Assembly: GCA_903813345.2 (NCBI GenBank)
Contig: CAIIXF020000011.1
Coordinates: forward strand, 16,351,754 to 16,415,753
Source: Owenia fusiformis
Taxonomy: Eukaryota; Annelida; Polychaeta; Sabellida; Oweniidae
Direction: 5' to 3'
Length of the DNA: 64,000 bases
Positions 46,191-56,430 of this stretch are shown piece after piece. The notes beneath the pieces were generated by a model. The model saw only the letters and a list, made by a program, of their open reading frames with translations, had not been told where the DNA came from and ran no database searches. How positions within the stretch are numbered: the stretch's first letter is position 1; each line of letters starts with the position of its first letter. A program made the position numbers and the translations under genes.

Positions 46191-49100
46191 GGAGGGGAGA
46201 GAGGGCTAATTTTATAGCTGAAATTAAAAATAGCTTATGATCTATAAATATAATATATAGTTGTTCTTATAATGAACAACTATTGGTTTAATATCTGATA
46301 TGTGGACGGATATTTCTTGATTTGGTTTAAAAAGAAACTGAATGTAGGGTTGCAAAAATGATGGAGACAAAGACCAGATTTGCAAAATTGGGGGAGTGCA
46401 TTTTCCCAGGATTTCAAACAATACTATATCTAAAATGTTGCCCCTCATGTATGTTACTGTAATGTGTCACCCTAGACCCCTTTGTACCGTTTATGCCTCA
46501 GACATATTTGCTACTCGAATGGTATACTATATCTACGACCAACACCAATCGTTCGGCATTACCCGGGGACACAGTTACACTTCACATTCTTGCATTGCCC
46601 GTGTGTCAACCATACGGCGCCCGCGCGGCCAACCTCGTTTTTAAATTTTTGATACACATCACATCTTTCAACTAGAGAGAAGCCCCGGGAGAGAAGCTAA
46701 TCGGTCTTATAGAAGGCCATGATTTCTTATGATGCATTTCAATGCCTGCATAGAGATTTTTCAAAAATGTTTTCCTAGAACAGCCAGGAAAAATAAATCA
46801 CATTTTCATTTCCCAGGAACAACATAATCCGTAAGAATCCATTGGCATCATTCATTTACATCTAAAATGTACTATTTTGATGTTATATGAGCAAAAATAT
46901 TTTGACCAACATATTAAACAATCAGACAGACTGGCTCACTTTATGAAAGGCCATTTGTTTCTTCATCTACAGGATATTTCTATGGAAGTTTACAATCAAG
47001 TCAATATGTTTATCTTAGTGTTTAGCATAGGTAAGAATGGGGGATGGGCTGGCGGGGGTCCTTCTTTGAATAATTCCAAGGGGTTCATATATTATCACAA
47101 TTTTGTTACAAAATCACTTGGAAAGTGCATGATTTGAAAGATTATTTGGCCAAGGCGTCCGCTATTAACATGAGTATGAATTTTATAAAAAAAATTACTT
47201 GAATCAAAATCGAAGAATTCCTTGCCCCGTGTGTTCACCATTCACCCCGGGGGTTCACACTCGGCTCAGGTGGGGTACCTTTTTTACATTTGGTATGTCA
47301 AGCCAATGGACCCACATTTTAAGACAGATTTTTCCATTTTCTGGTATAAGAATCGGTGTGGAAAATATGTTACCCCTCAATTGTGGTACGGCATTGGTCC
47401 CGGGGCATTGGTCTAGTTGTTACACATATCCTTCATTTGAGGTTGTTCATGATCAAATTACTCAAAGATCTGCCTTCTTCTCGGGGCATTCGATATTTCG
47501 AATGGCCTTGGTCTTATATTCTGGATATTTGGTACCCGGGGGTATGGCATTGGTTCTATATTTGGACGTTTGACATGGCATTGGTCTTGTGTTTGGACAT
47601 TTGATATGGCTTTTTGGGGTTTATTTTAGTTTGTATGAGAACACATTTAATGCCACCCCCCCCCAAATTACAAATCTACATCTATTCTCTCTATCCCAAA
47701 GGTGGATCGGAAGAATGAAAAACAGATGCAGACTCGGGACAGTTGCAAGGGGGGATATAATGGAGAAATTCGTTTTGATTTTGAGTCTAACTGAAATATT
47801 TTGTCACAAATATTAATTAAATACGCAAATAGCCTGTTTTATTAAATGAAACTAGGGCAAAAAATCTATTCATTAAATCTAAAGCCTAGACGATATCTTC
47901 TGTAATCAAGGTGGTTTTGGTACACTTCCGCAATTATAAAAACAAAAACATAGACTAAATTATTAATCTTTTGTTATCATATCAGATTAAGTCAGTTTTG
48001 TCTCCGATTGTTATGCAGGTGTGTGTATCGACTCCAGTGAACAACATTAAGTGAATCAATCCTTGAAATTCCCAAATTCATTCCAAATTCTGGCCGTTAA
48101 CCCCCCCCCCTCCCCCATGTCTCTTAATTACATTTATTTTGCAAATGATATATAAATTATAGATTAAAATATTTCATTTTCGAATTGCACAAAGGGCAAC
48201 ATGTGAAGATAAAACCGCGATCCTAAAGCTACTTGCGAAACAAAGTGGTTTATGGTCATCAATATCATTATTATATTAATACCAATACAATGTACCTCTA
48301 TGAATATCATAAATTCACTCCTTTTTAATATCAATAGTCAAACAAATTAAGTAGTATGCTACAGTTGGTTATCAATCGGAGTTCACGACCTATTGATTAC
48401 TCTTTAATACAAAATTTAACCATTTTAGAATGGGTAACTCACCCCCCCCCCCCCCCCCGTCCATGTCCATGAAGTGCGTAGACTGACATAATAGTGCCAT
48501 TTATTAATTAAACATCACTGATTTATGTTGAGACATTCAGTGCGATTATTTCATTTCTTTGTTCAAAAAGTTAAAGCACCAATTAAATACATATTTTTAT
48601 CACACAAAAGGGGCAGAATACTTGACCTTGTATCAATTCATATCCCGATAATTCTTTACAAGGGAATGTTTCTTATTAAAACATAAGCAGCGCCTAGGCG
48701 TCGATTGGGGAGGGGGTCAATCCGGTGTTCTCAGGCTATGTACAGCCAAGTATCATGTTTATGTAAAAACCCTACGTTCCCGAATCACAATCAGACAATT
48801 AATTAGTATATTTGCTGTGTCTAGCAATTGATCATAGAATTAGATGTTGCGAAAACTATGGGAACTTGTACCTGTCTGTTTATGTATAGGCTGGGAAAGA
48901 ACAGCAGAGAGAATGGTACATTCGATTGAATATGCTTGTTTTGCCCAATTGTCATTGTGTATTAAAATGCCCCTCATTTATCATATGTATGGTCACAAGT
49001 TAAGTCGGCGATAATTTGTATTGACTTAACTTGAAACAAATTACTCCGAAATCCAAATACTCATCGAAAAGTAAGGTTATCTTTATATTAAGCTAATACA

Positions 49101-49489
49101 AAATAAATATATAAATAGGCCTGATGTATCAGTGTTTTCAAAGTTTATTGCACGTTTTATCCTTGAAACGCCTTTCTTTTTCTTATCATGATATGTATTT
49201 CCTTCACTTAGGATCAATGCGTCGATTAGCATTGCCTGTAACTGATTTATATTTTCAAAAGGCGGCATGAAATTGCCAAAATGTTTAAATAAGTCAATGT
49301 GTCAGCGTACATACAAAATAGTCTGTTTAATATTTGCTACATGTACTTGTTCCAAACAGTCTGCGAAAGAATGATTAAAAAATATATCAATTAAAAGTAT
49401 CAGAGAAAAAACTTGCAATCGTTTAAAATACTGTATGTATTGCTATTGGTAATTAGGTTAGTTGTTTACACATAATTATGTTGTTCAGT
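46191..49489. other. Interior of the CACTA-like element, no gene recognised
   Basis: No transposase-like ORF is seen. 47380-47620 holds loose repeats (ATGGCATTGGTCTTGT, TATTTGGACGTTTGA, TGGCATTGGTTCTATA), and overlapping ORFs there are shadows of the repetition. C-runs occur at about 48101-48115 and at 48442-48458 (17 C). Confidence 0.45.
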
Positions 49490-49720
49490 GTGCCAAGAGC
49501 GTGTCAAGAGATTCCATTAATTGTCACAGGGCGTGCAAAGACTTTTTGACATGGTCTTTACACGTCTTTGCACTGCGTGTGCCAAGAAGTGCAAAGAGGT
49601 GTAAAGAGTTGAATTCATCGCGTGTCAAGAGGTGTAAATAATTGGCACGTCTAGAAACCCGGCGTGTAAAGACCAGTTTCTAGACGTGTCAAGAGTTGGA
49701 ATCCCATATTTCATGCAGTG

Positions 49721-50765
49721 AAATGGTCTGGCTTCATTGTTCTAGAAGTGCTGTAGTCTGATAAATAGACAAGAACAATATGTTATTGCCTTTGTAATGA
49801 CATAATAATGAGAGCGTAGTAAGAGCTAGTCATTTCAACAGTTGCTAAGCTGCTATAAGAGAACGATGGGATTGTTGGAATTATAAATCGAAGGGTTGGA
49901 TTTCTACACAAGTAGCGTTAATTATACACAGCCAATTACGGACACACGGTTTGATTATTCACTGATATAAATACAAACCATTCACACAGAACCGGATCAT
50001 TGGCTCAGAAAGATCCATGGAATGCATCGCACAATTAGTTTCTTCACACGCTTGGATTTAAAGCCAATCCTGCGGGTCATTGGAAGGATGAACCTTTGAT
50101 ATTAGGCGTCGATTGGAACATTGTGATGCTGATATCTATTGACGATCTATCTGTTTTTATACAGGGTGGGTCAAACACGTCCACTTTTTTTATTCCGATA
50201 TCACTTTATTGAAAATGCATGGATTTCAATTGGATTTTTGTAGGATATGCAGGAATCGATTTTATAATTGTTCCTGAAATGGGAAAAAGGCTCTATTAGA
50301 AAGCGACGAAGCGATAATTTTCAATAAGAATGGTAAAGTATTAATCTGAGTCTTAAAGGACATTGAAAAACACGTTCTTTCCCATTTTCAGGAAAATTTG
50401 TAAAATCAATTCCTGCCTATCTTGCGAAATTTTCTTTGTAATTTGAATTACATTGCATATCTAGTATGTTATATCGAAATGTGGACGTATTTTTGCCACC
50501 CTGTATATGCAGCATATACTATTCCAATCGGAGATTAAAATCCGACATTAGCCTTAATGCAAGCGTTTCAACAAGACTTGTTCTCGTCACCTCTGATAGT
50601 ACTCTTGAACGTTTCTTATGGAATACGACATTTGACAATACTACCGATGAGTTAGATAGTTTGATGAAAGAATCGAAATTATTATAACACGAAATAAACA
50701 TACTCGTATTCACCATTAACCAAACTAAGGGAGAGTTGTAACTTGTAACTGAAATAAGGAGTAAA
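49721..50765 (+). promoter_or_regulatory. Proximal 5' flank of receptor copy 2
   Basis: It aligns with 24850-24070 (reverse) through TGGTCTGGCTTCATTGTTCT, GCTGTAGTCTGATAAATA, GTAATGACATAATAATGAGA, GAAGGGTTGGATTTCTACAC, TTCACACGCTTGGATTTAAA, CGGAGATTAAAATC and GACAATACTACCGATGAGTT. The copies differ by many substitutions and by a MITE insertion at 50162-50503. Confidence 0.7.
50162..50503. mobile_element. 342 bp mariner-type MITE in the receptor's 5' flank
   Basis: CAGGGTGGGTCAAACACGTC is mirrored by TGTGGACGTATTTTTGCCAC then CCTG, with TA on each side (50160-50161 and 50504-50505). The inner arms also pair (GGATATGCAGGAATCGATTT with AAATCAATTCCTGCCTAT). It is absent from the matching flank of receptor copy 1. 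Confidence 0.85.
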
Positions 50766-51869
50766 ATGGATCCAAAATATGAAAGCAATGAGACCAACAA
50801 TTTTAACTTCATGGATTACTTCGAGCTGGACTTTAATTTTTCTATTGATTATTACAATTTCACACCGAACGCTCTTGCTGTCGAGGACTTTTCATCGGCC
50901 GTGACTTTTGGAATTATTGCTGGTTTATTGTGCGTTTGTGCAATTCTTATCAACATCGTCAGCATAATCGTGATAAATCGGGTAGTGACAAATTACAGTG
51001 CTATTTATGTGTTGTTTATTAACCTTTCAATAGCTGATATGTTATGTGCTTTGTCGACATCTTTAGAAATCTTTCCTCGGCTGATGATTGGAGGTGCTAC
51101 CTGGTACACGCTGCATCATTTAACATTCTCTGCTCATTGTCACGCGGTCAGCGTCATCTTGTTTGCCACGTTCTACTGTACAAGCGCTTCTCTGTTACTT
51201 ATCCTCGCAGTTCTGCGATATATCGCCATTTCTCAACCGACACTATACGCTAATGTGTCCAAGAAGTGGCATATGCGAGGTTACATCGCCTTGGCGTGGT
51301 TGGCATCTCTCATCATAAGCCTCCCGGGAGTCGCCGCCTTTCTCCATGGTCAAGACATGAACATTTTATGGGACCAAGTCTGGCCATGTCTGCTCGGAAC
51401 AATCTACGTAATTGTTATATTCCTTTACATTAAAGTGTCGTACGGTCTTTTGCGCTTGTCACAAACGGGGAGATCGTGTACCCAGCTCAAAGAGAACCAC
51501 AAGGCGTTCGCCACGAGCGTCATACTCATGACAACGCTCATCCTAACCGCCGTACCATACATAACAGTGAAGTTAATACGCTACGACTACTGGAGCGCAA
51601 CTCTGCAAAAACTTCACAATACGTTTATATGTTATATCCCCTATGTCAACTTTATTACAAACCCAATCATATATGGATGGAGAACAGGGGAGATAAAGAA
51701 GGGATACGCGAGGCTTTTGAAGGGATGTTTCGGACGACTGCCAGGTACCACTTTGGACTTAAGTACTCCTGAGACGCAGTATTCTAAAGTTAATCGACGT
51801 ATGGACAATAAAAATGCAGTTTCGTCGACACGATGCAATACAGACACTGTACAGATCTCGTCATGTTAG
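50766..51869 (+). CDS. Rhodopsin-class (class A) G protein-coupled receptor, copy 2
   Basis: An intact 367-residue single-exon paralogue of 22969-24069. About 31 substitutions and one extra Cys in the third intracellular loop (after GRS) separate the two by hand count. Residues 66-170 (end of helix 1 to the start of helix 4) and a run of about 70 residues covering helix 7 are identical. Changes cluster in the N terminus, the second extracellular loop with helix 5, the third intracellular loop and the C-terminal 25 residues. It keeps NLSIAD, LRY in place of DRY, AVPY and NPIIY. The N terminus retains sequons at N8, N24 and N31 but loses N14 (T16M). Unlike copy 1, its 5' flank carries two transposon insertions within about 6.4 kb, one of them starting only about 0.6 kb before the ATG, so its expression may differ. 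The ligand is unknown. Confidence 0.93.
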   Translation: MDPKYESNETNNFNFMDYFELDFNFSIDYYNFTPNALAVEDFSSAVTFGIIAGLLCVCAILINIVSIIVINRVVTNYSAIYVLFINLSIADMLCALSTSLEIFPRLMIGGATWYTLHHLTFSAHCHAVSVILFATFYCTSASLLLILAVLRYIAISQPTLYANVSKKWHMRGYIALAWLASLIISLPGVAAFLHGQDMNILWDQVWPCLLGTIYVIVIFLYIKVSYGLLRLSQTGRSCTQLKENHKAFATSVILMTTLILTAVPYITVKLIRYDYWSATLQKLHNTFICYIPYVNFITNPIIYGWRTGEIKKGYARLLKGCFGRLPGTTLDLSTPETQYSKVNRRMDNKNAVSSTRCNTDTVQISSC

Positions 51870-52343
51870 TTCTGTGCATACTATTTATGAAAAGATTTAC
51901 CAAAATTACCTCGTGAAAGATGTTAATTACTAAACAGATAGTAACACTGATTTGAACAGACAATTCAAAACAGACAACATCACTTTATCTGATTATAGTG
52001 ATCTTATCCAAAACCGGAAATTACGGAGATCCAAAATGGCCAATTAATGTCACCCATATGAATGTCATGTAAAAAATTTCACCTGCAATTGAATACAAAG
52101 TCTTGTCTGGTATTCAAATATTTCCTTTCTTATTTTCACCTTTGACTCAGTTTAATCAAGAAGAATTGAAATGATACTTAGGTAAGACAGGGGTAGCTAG
52201 GTACATGAGGCCGGTGCCTTGCCAATTTTTTAAAGAAATATGTGGTTTCTGAATTAGAATGTAATCTAATTGGCAGTATTTTATCCAACATTACATTTAT
52301 CTACGAGATTTCAAGAGAATTTCACGCTAGCCGTTGCGTAGCA
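51870..52343. other. 3' flank of receptor copy 2, no other gene
   Basis: AT-rich sequence without obvious similarity to the 3' flank of copy 1. No clear polyadenylation signal could be singled out. Confidence 0.4.
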
Positions 52344-52589
52344 TGGCGGATTTAGCAATTAACAAGGGGGCCTTTTGAGTCTGGAAAAAAAATTGGGCCC
52401 TTAAAACCGAAAATTGGGCCAAAATTTTGAAAATTAAAGTCCATTTTTGATAACCTGGCCAAAAAGACCTAAAAAGGCCTAATTATGCCCAAAAATGCCC
52501 ATTTTTGAGGTCATACAAAATGTTGGGGCAAAAAAACTAAAAATAATTTCTGGGCCCAGTAAAGAGGGGAGGGCCCCATAGACCCGCCA
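52344..52589. mobile_element. MITE family 1, second copy
   Basis: It begins TGGCGGATTTAG and ends GACCCGCCA, with GGCCAAAAAGACC, GCCCATTTTTGAGGTC and ACAAAATGTTGGGG shared with 259-456. It is longer and more diverged than that copy. Confidence 0.7.
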
Positions 52590-53578
52590 CTGTGTAGTTT
52601 GCATGTTTTCTTGTGTTTTTATAAATTCTACATGCTTCCAATGTGCTTTGACTGGCACGGATGAGAATTTTAGTGAGCTGCAGTGTGATGGATTCCTGTA
52701 TTCTCGTTTGTGGTTATAAGCGTAACCTATATTGCTTGTCAAATATGAACGATTGACATCGTGTAAAAGTCACTTGGGATTTGGAAACCAGAGATTCTAA
52801 ATTACTATGGAGTGCGACAACACATTGGAAAATATGGAAAACATGTAGAGTAGTATACAAGATAAAATATTTACAAAATCTGATCTAACATCATCACATT
52901 GAATTCGAGAGCTGATCGATCAACATCATTTTTCGATACGAAAAACAGCGATCTCAATCAATATTGTACTTCAAACATTTTGTGGTAAAATTATACTAAG
53001 CCCGATACGGGATTACAATGGCATCAAGAATGGCTTAACTCTAGGCCATGTCTGAAGGGTAGGTCAGATTGACCCTCTTGATTTTTTCATCAGTACTTTT
53101 CTTCAGGTTCTTGTTGTGCCTCTCTATTTTCTTAGCTTGAACCAGAGATAAACAGTGACACATTTTGGCCAAAAACCAAGGTCATTTGGGGTAGCGGGGA
53201 GCAAAGTTATGATAGTTGGATCTTGATTTACGCTGTGCATTCGTTTGACTTCGCTTCTTAAAAGAAAGCGTTATCTTTGTAGTTTAACTAGATTCTGCAC
53301 ACAGGGTAAACTTATGCCAAAAAGAATGAAATTCGTAAAATATTGATGGTAACCTTGTTTTTTACTGTAGAAATCGCAAAGTGATGATAACTGCTCTGTC
53401 TGATAAATAAACACTTAGCATATTCAATTTTCTTTCCAAGATGCTTTATTTCATGAAAATCGAGCCACTACAGTGCGTATCAAAAAAAACGCAACAGATT
53501 GTTATCTTGGAAAAGCACAAAACCAGTGATAACAGCATTGATTTCATCCAATGCATCATAAAGCCATGTGTCTCCTCT
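52590..53578. other. No gene recognised
   Basis: Unassigned sequence. GTGCGTATCAAAAAAAACGC near 53473 resembles a mariner-type terminus, but no mirrored partner was found. Confidence 0.35.
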
Positions 53579-54365
53579 TTACAATGATATATCATTCATT
53601 GATATTTGGTCATGGTTGTGTGAGTAATCATTCCATTTGCAAAGTGGGCCAAAATTAGCTTTGCGCCAAGTTATAAACATTGCAAAAGTCAGTGTACGGA
53701 GCCGATGCAATATTGGACGAAAACATAAAATCAATGCTGACTGCATCTTTTTATTAAATGTACCAAAAAGCCAAATTACTCCTCTTTGAAATGGAATATC
53801 ATTCATTCACAGGGGGTCATCTCTGGCCGAATAATCATTAATTTTGCAAAGTGGGGCAAAATTCAGCTCGGAACCAAGTTTAAAACATTGCAAAAGTCAG
53901 TACAAGGGGCATAGGGGCTATTGGAAGAAGGTGTGACAGGTATGGCATAGACAGTAAAGTGTTCATACTCATACTCTTCCAAGAATACATCCTATACCCC
54001 TCCAAATTGCCACCACTTCCTTGCACATAAAGATGCGCTCATCTGTCCACATCATGCATGATTAAGCCCTGAATCATGTGTGGGTTAAAGCATAGAAAAG
54101 CAGCCCATGGGCAAATCTTTCTCGAGGTTTTGCAATATCTGGTGGAGGAATTGTGAGCACAGATGCTCCTGAGATAGCTCCAAAAGAAAAAGTCACAACA
54201 ATTCAAATCAGGGGAACTTCCATTGGCACTTAGCCCTTGCACTGATTTTTTCAATATATAAAACTTGGCGCAGAGCCGATTTTGACCCACTGTGCAAATG
54301 GAAGGATTTCTCACCCAACCATTACCACATGTGAATGAATGACATATCATTTCAAAGAGGAGAGA
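53579..54365. repeat. Three copies of a 120-130 bp unit (two direct, one inverted) around a transposase remnant
   Basis: The units 53579-53700 and 53784-53910 (plus) and 54235-54365 (minus) share ATATCATTCATT, CCATTTGCAAAGTGGG-like, CAAAATT.GCT and CATTGCAAAAGTCAGT-like words. The inverted copy directly abuts a mariner-type transposase fragment, so the unit is probably part of the same decayed element. Confidence 0.65.
54039..54240 (-). pseudogene. Mariner-type transposase C-terminal remnant
   Basis: The minus-strand frame contains SSPDLNCCDFFFWSYLRS, the block SPDLNPxDFFLWGYLK of mariner/Tc1-like transposases, with the expected acidic residue (D of CDFF). It then becomes unrecognisable after about 20 residues. 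The frame starts upstream in the 120-130 bp repeat, so the 114-codon ORF is a chimera of repeat and remnant. Confidence 0.7.
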
Positions 54366-54549
54366 CATGGCTTTATGGTACATTAAATGCAGTAAGGTTA
54401 AAACTTGGCAAAATGAGGGACATCGAATACAAATTGATTCGAACTTAAAATTGTACTTAAACCATTTTACTCGATTTAGTTATGCCATCTTACCGTATGA
54501 AGGCTGCTTGGAATAGGGGTGTAGCATTATGTAATTCTCATAAAACCTT

Positions 54550-54859
54550 TTTAAGATAGTTTAGAAGAGATTCCTTGGGAGTATTTGCGCACATCCAACT
54601 CACTATCCATCCTATCTTTGATAATAGCACCCATATTTTCGGTCATACTCGGGTCAGAGATACTGCATTGAACTTTAGTTTTGGCCAAACACTAAGTTTT
54701 GAAATCTCTGTAACTTTTTTTCCATTTATGAGTTGAATTAAGATACTTAGCAAATCAATGCAAATGTGGATGAGCTTTAAAATGATACATAACACATACT
54801 ATGGAGACATTGGCATATGTCTATTTAGGGGGAGTCCCATACTTTTGGGACACCCTGTA
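54550..54859. mobile_element. Right half of MITE family 5
   Basis: ACATACTATGGAGACATTGG, then AGTCCCATACTTTTGGGACA and CCCTGTA, match the right end of 29474-30034. The left counterpart was not found within the preceding kilobase. Confidence 0.7.
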
Positions 54860-55291
54860 CATACGTTAAACTGAGAAGTAAAGCCTGGTAGGGGAGACTG
54901 GGGCAAAATGGAACGTGTTTCAGTATTTTACAAGAGAATATAAATGAGTTCATATTCAGCATTACAAACTTGTGTTATATATTTGAAACCCCTTTAGAAT
55001 GCTTTTGCCCCTGTCACATATTGCTTCGGTCTCCACCATTTCTATTTCAAAATAAGAGTAAAATCAGTATATTGCTTTAGTACTGAACTATCTCTGAAAC
55101 AGCAAAATTCATCACTCATTACATTTCAGTTGTTATCATCGAGATCCTATATCAAAACCAGATGGAGAAGTCATAGTGCATCGAATTGTTCATAAATCAT
55201 CTATTTCGGGATACATTGCCAGTACATTTAGATGCATCTAGTAGAAGCTACCACATAATATACGATTCGTATATCGCACTGGGGACACACT
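54860..55291. other. No gene recognised
   Basis: Short unassigned spacer. Confidence 0.4.
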
Positions 55292-56094
55292 ACGAACGGA
55301 AGTGTCGTACTTCAATCCTACTAGGGACGTATTACGACGTTGTGTAGTCAGGCGTAAATTGCAGCCGTGAGTACCCCAATCTAGTCCGTTTGTAGCTCGT
55401 TCATTCTGTTTTTAGACAGACCCAACTCGACCGAATAACGTCCTTCCCGTTTATAAAGGTTCACAGGTTCTCATACAGTTCTAATTATAAGAACGTCCGT
55501 GTAGTTCTCGCACAGTCATTAAACTGATTAAGGACGTAATTGAACTGCTTGGATACGTTGTGTAGACGAACGCACAATTTAACCCGATCTAATTTTGATA
55601 CCAACGTACTGCAGACGGAATAAAGACGAGATGAACGTATTAAAAACTGCTTATGAACGAATTAACAAAAATAGCTATCACACCAGAACCAGTTGTCACT
55701 GCGTTCTTCAAAACGTTGCCGAATAGGTTTTAAACTGTGTGCGAACTGAATGAACGTAGCTACAACGTTCTACGGTCTGTTTACGAACTTCATGGACTTT
55801 CCCGGACGGGGAATGTGATTTACAATTTTGAATCGATTCAAAATTCGATGGCGACCATACCGTTCTGTAATCAGGTCATGATGACCTTCTAGACTAAGGG
55901 ATCCGTTATACGACGTTACACCGACGTGGTGCGACCTGAACGAGCTGCGAATGAAATGGACGTATTGAAGACTGTTTATGAACGAAGTAGCTAATTATTT
56001 TAGACATATTTCCCGACCACAGCCAGATTGAGCCCATTTTACGACGTTTTCGTAGGACTAGCAAGAACGAGTAAGAACTAGTTTGGTGTGATAG
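55292..56094. mobile_element. GAACG-rich element, left-truncated copy (family 6)
   Basis: It is collinear with the 36859-37652 copy from CGTACTTCAATCCTAC onward, with the internal tip TATCACACCAGAACCAGTTG near 55677 and the outer tip AACTAGTTTGGTGTGATAG at 56094. The expected left tip is missing. Confidence 0.8.
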
Positions 56095-56106
56095 GGGGGT
56101 TAGTTG

Positions 56107-56430
56107 TCTCAATAAGCACCGTACCAGGTATGCTTTCTGGTTGATATCTGGAAGATGAAAATGTTGCAGGGAACCATGTTTATGGTGTAAGACCTTTCCT
56201 TTGCAAGTTATTCTGATTAGATTTATTTTCAAATTTAAACCAGATCGAAAGAATCTGTCAGTTCCAGTTATGCTGAAACTGAAAAATGTAAAATTGATTT
56301 CTAATTTCCATACATAGTCACACTCAACGGACGTCATATTTAGGGGTAAATTGGCCATGTAGTATCTGAAGTCGTTAAGTGTATTTAACAAATATGTTGT
56401 TTTCAGGTTTACAGTTTCCATTGATCTCAA
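56107..56430 (-). CDS. Unrecognised ORF segment, possibly spurious
   Basis: About 107 codons from an ATG at 56430 run without a stop, with mixed composition (for example VECDYVWKLEINFTFFSF), then continue into the GAACG-rich repeat to 55906. The repeat-derived tail recurs at 31230-31613 and is not genuine coding sequence. The unique upstream part could be an exon or chance. I see no domain. Confidence 0.2.

Larger units (their letters stand above)
44334..49720. mobile_element. 5.4 kb CACTA (EnSpm)-like insertion
   Basis: Both tips read CACTGC (44334 forward; 49720 on the complement) and AAA flanks each side (44331-44333, 49721-49723), matching the CACT(A/G) ends and 3 bp duplication of the CACTA group. 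Subterminal zones 44370-44480 and 49490-49700 are crowded with GTGTCAAGAG, GTGCAAAGA and TCTAGACGTG words, as expected for CACTA subterminal repeats. Comparison with the empty flank of receptor copy 1 supports the borders. A third tip-like sequence (CACTGCATAAATTGTGGAAT) at 45956 suggests an internal duplication or second element. No transposase is visible. Confidence 0.7.

Noticed and set aside
47199-47604. Overlapping ORFs of 64-124 codons suggesting a gene
   Set aside because: Three frames are open together because of a loose short repeat (ATGGCATTGGTC-like), and none has a recognisable domain.
55906-56106. ORF tail shared between 31230-31613 and 55906-56430, suggesting a conserved protein
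   Set aside because: The shared part lies entirely inside the GAACG-rich transposable element, so the conservation is that of repeat DNA.
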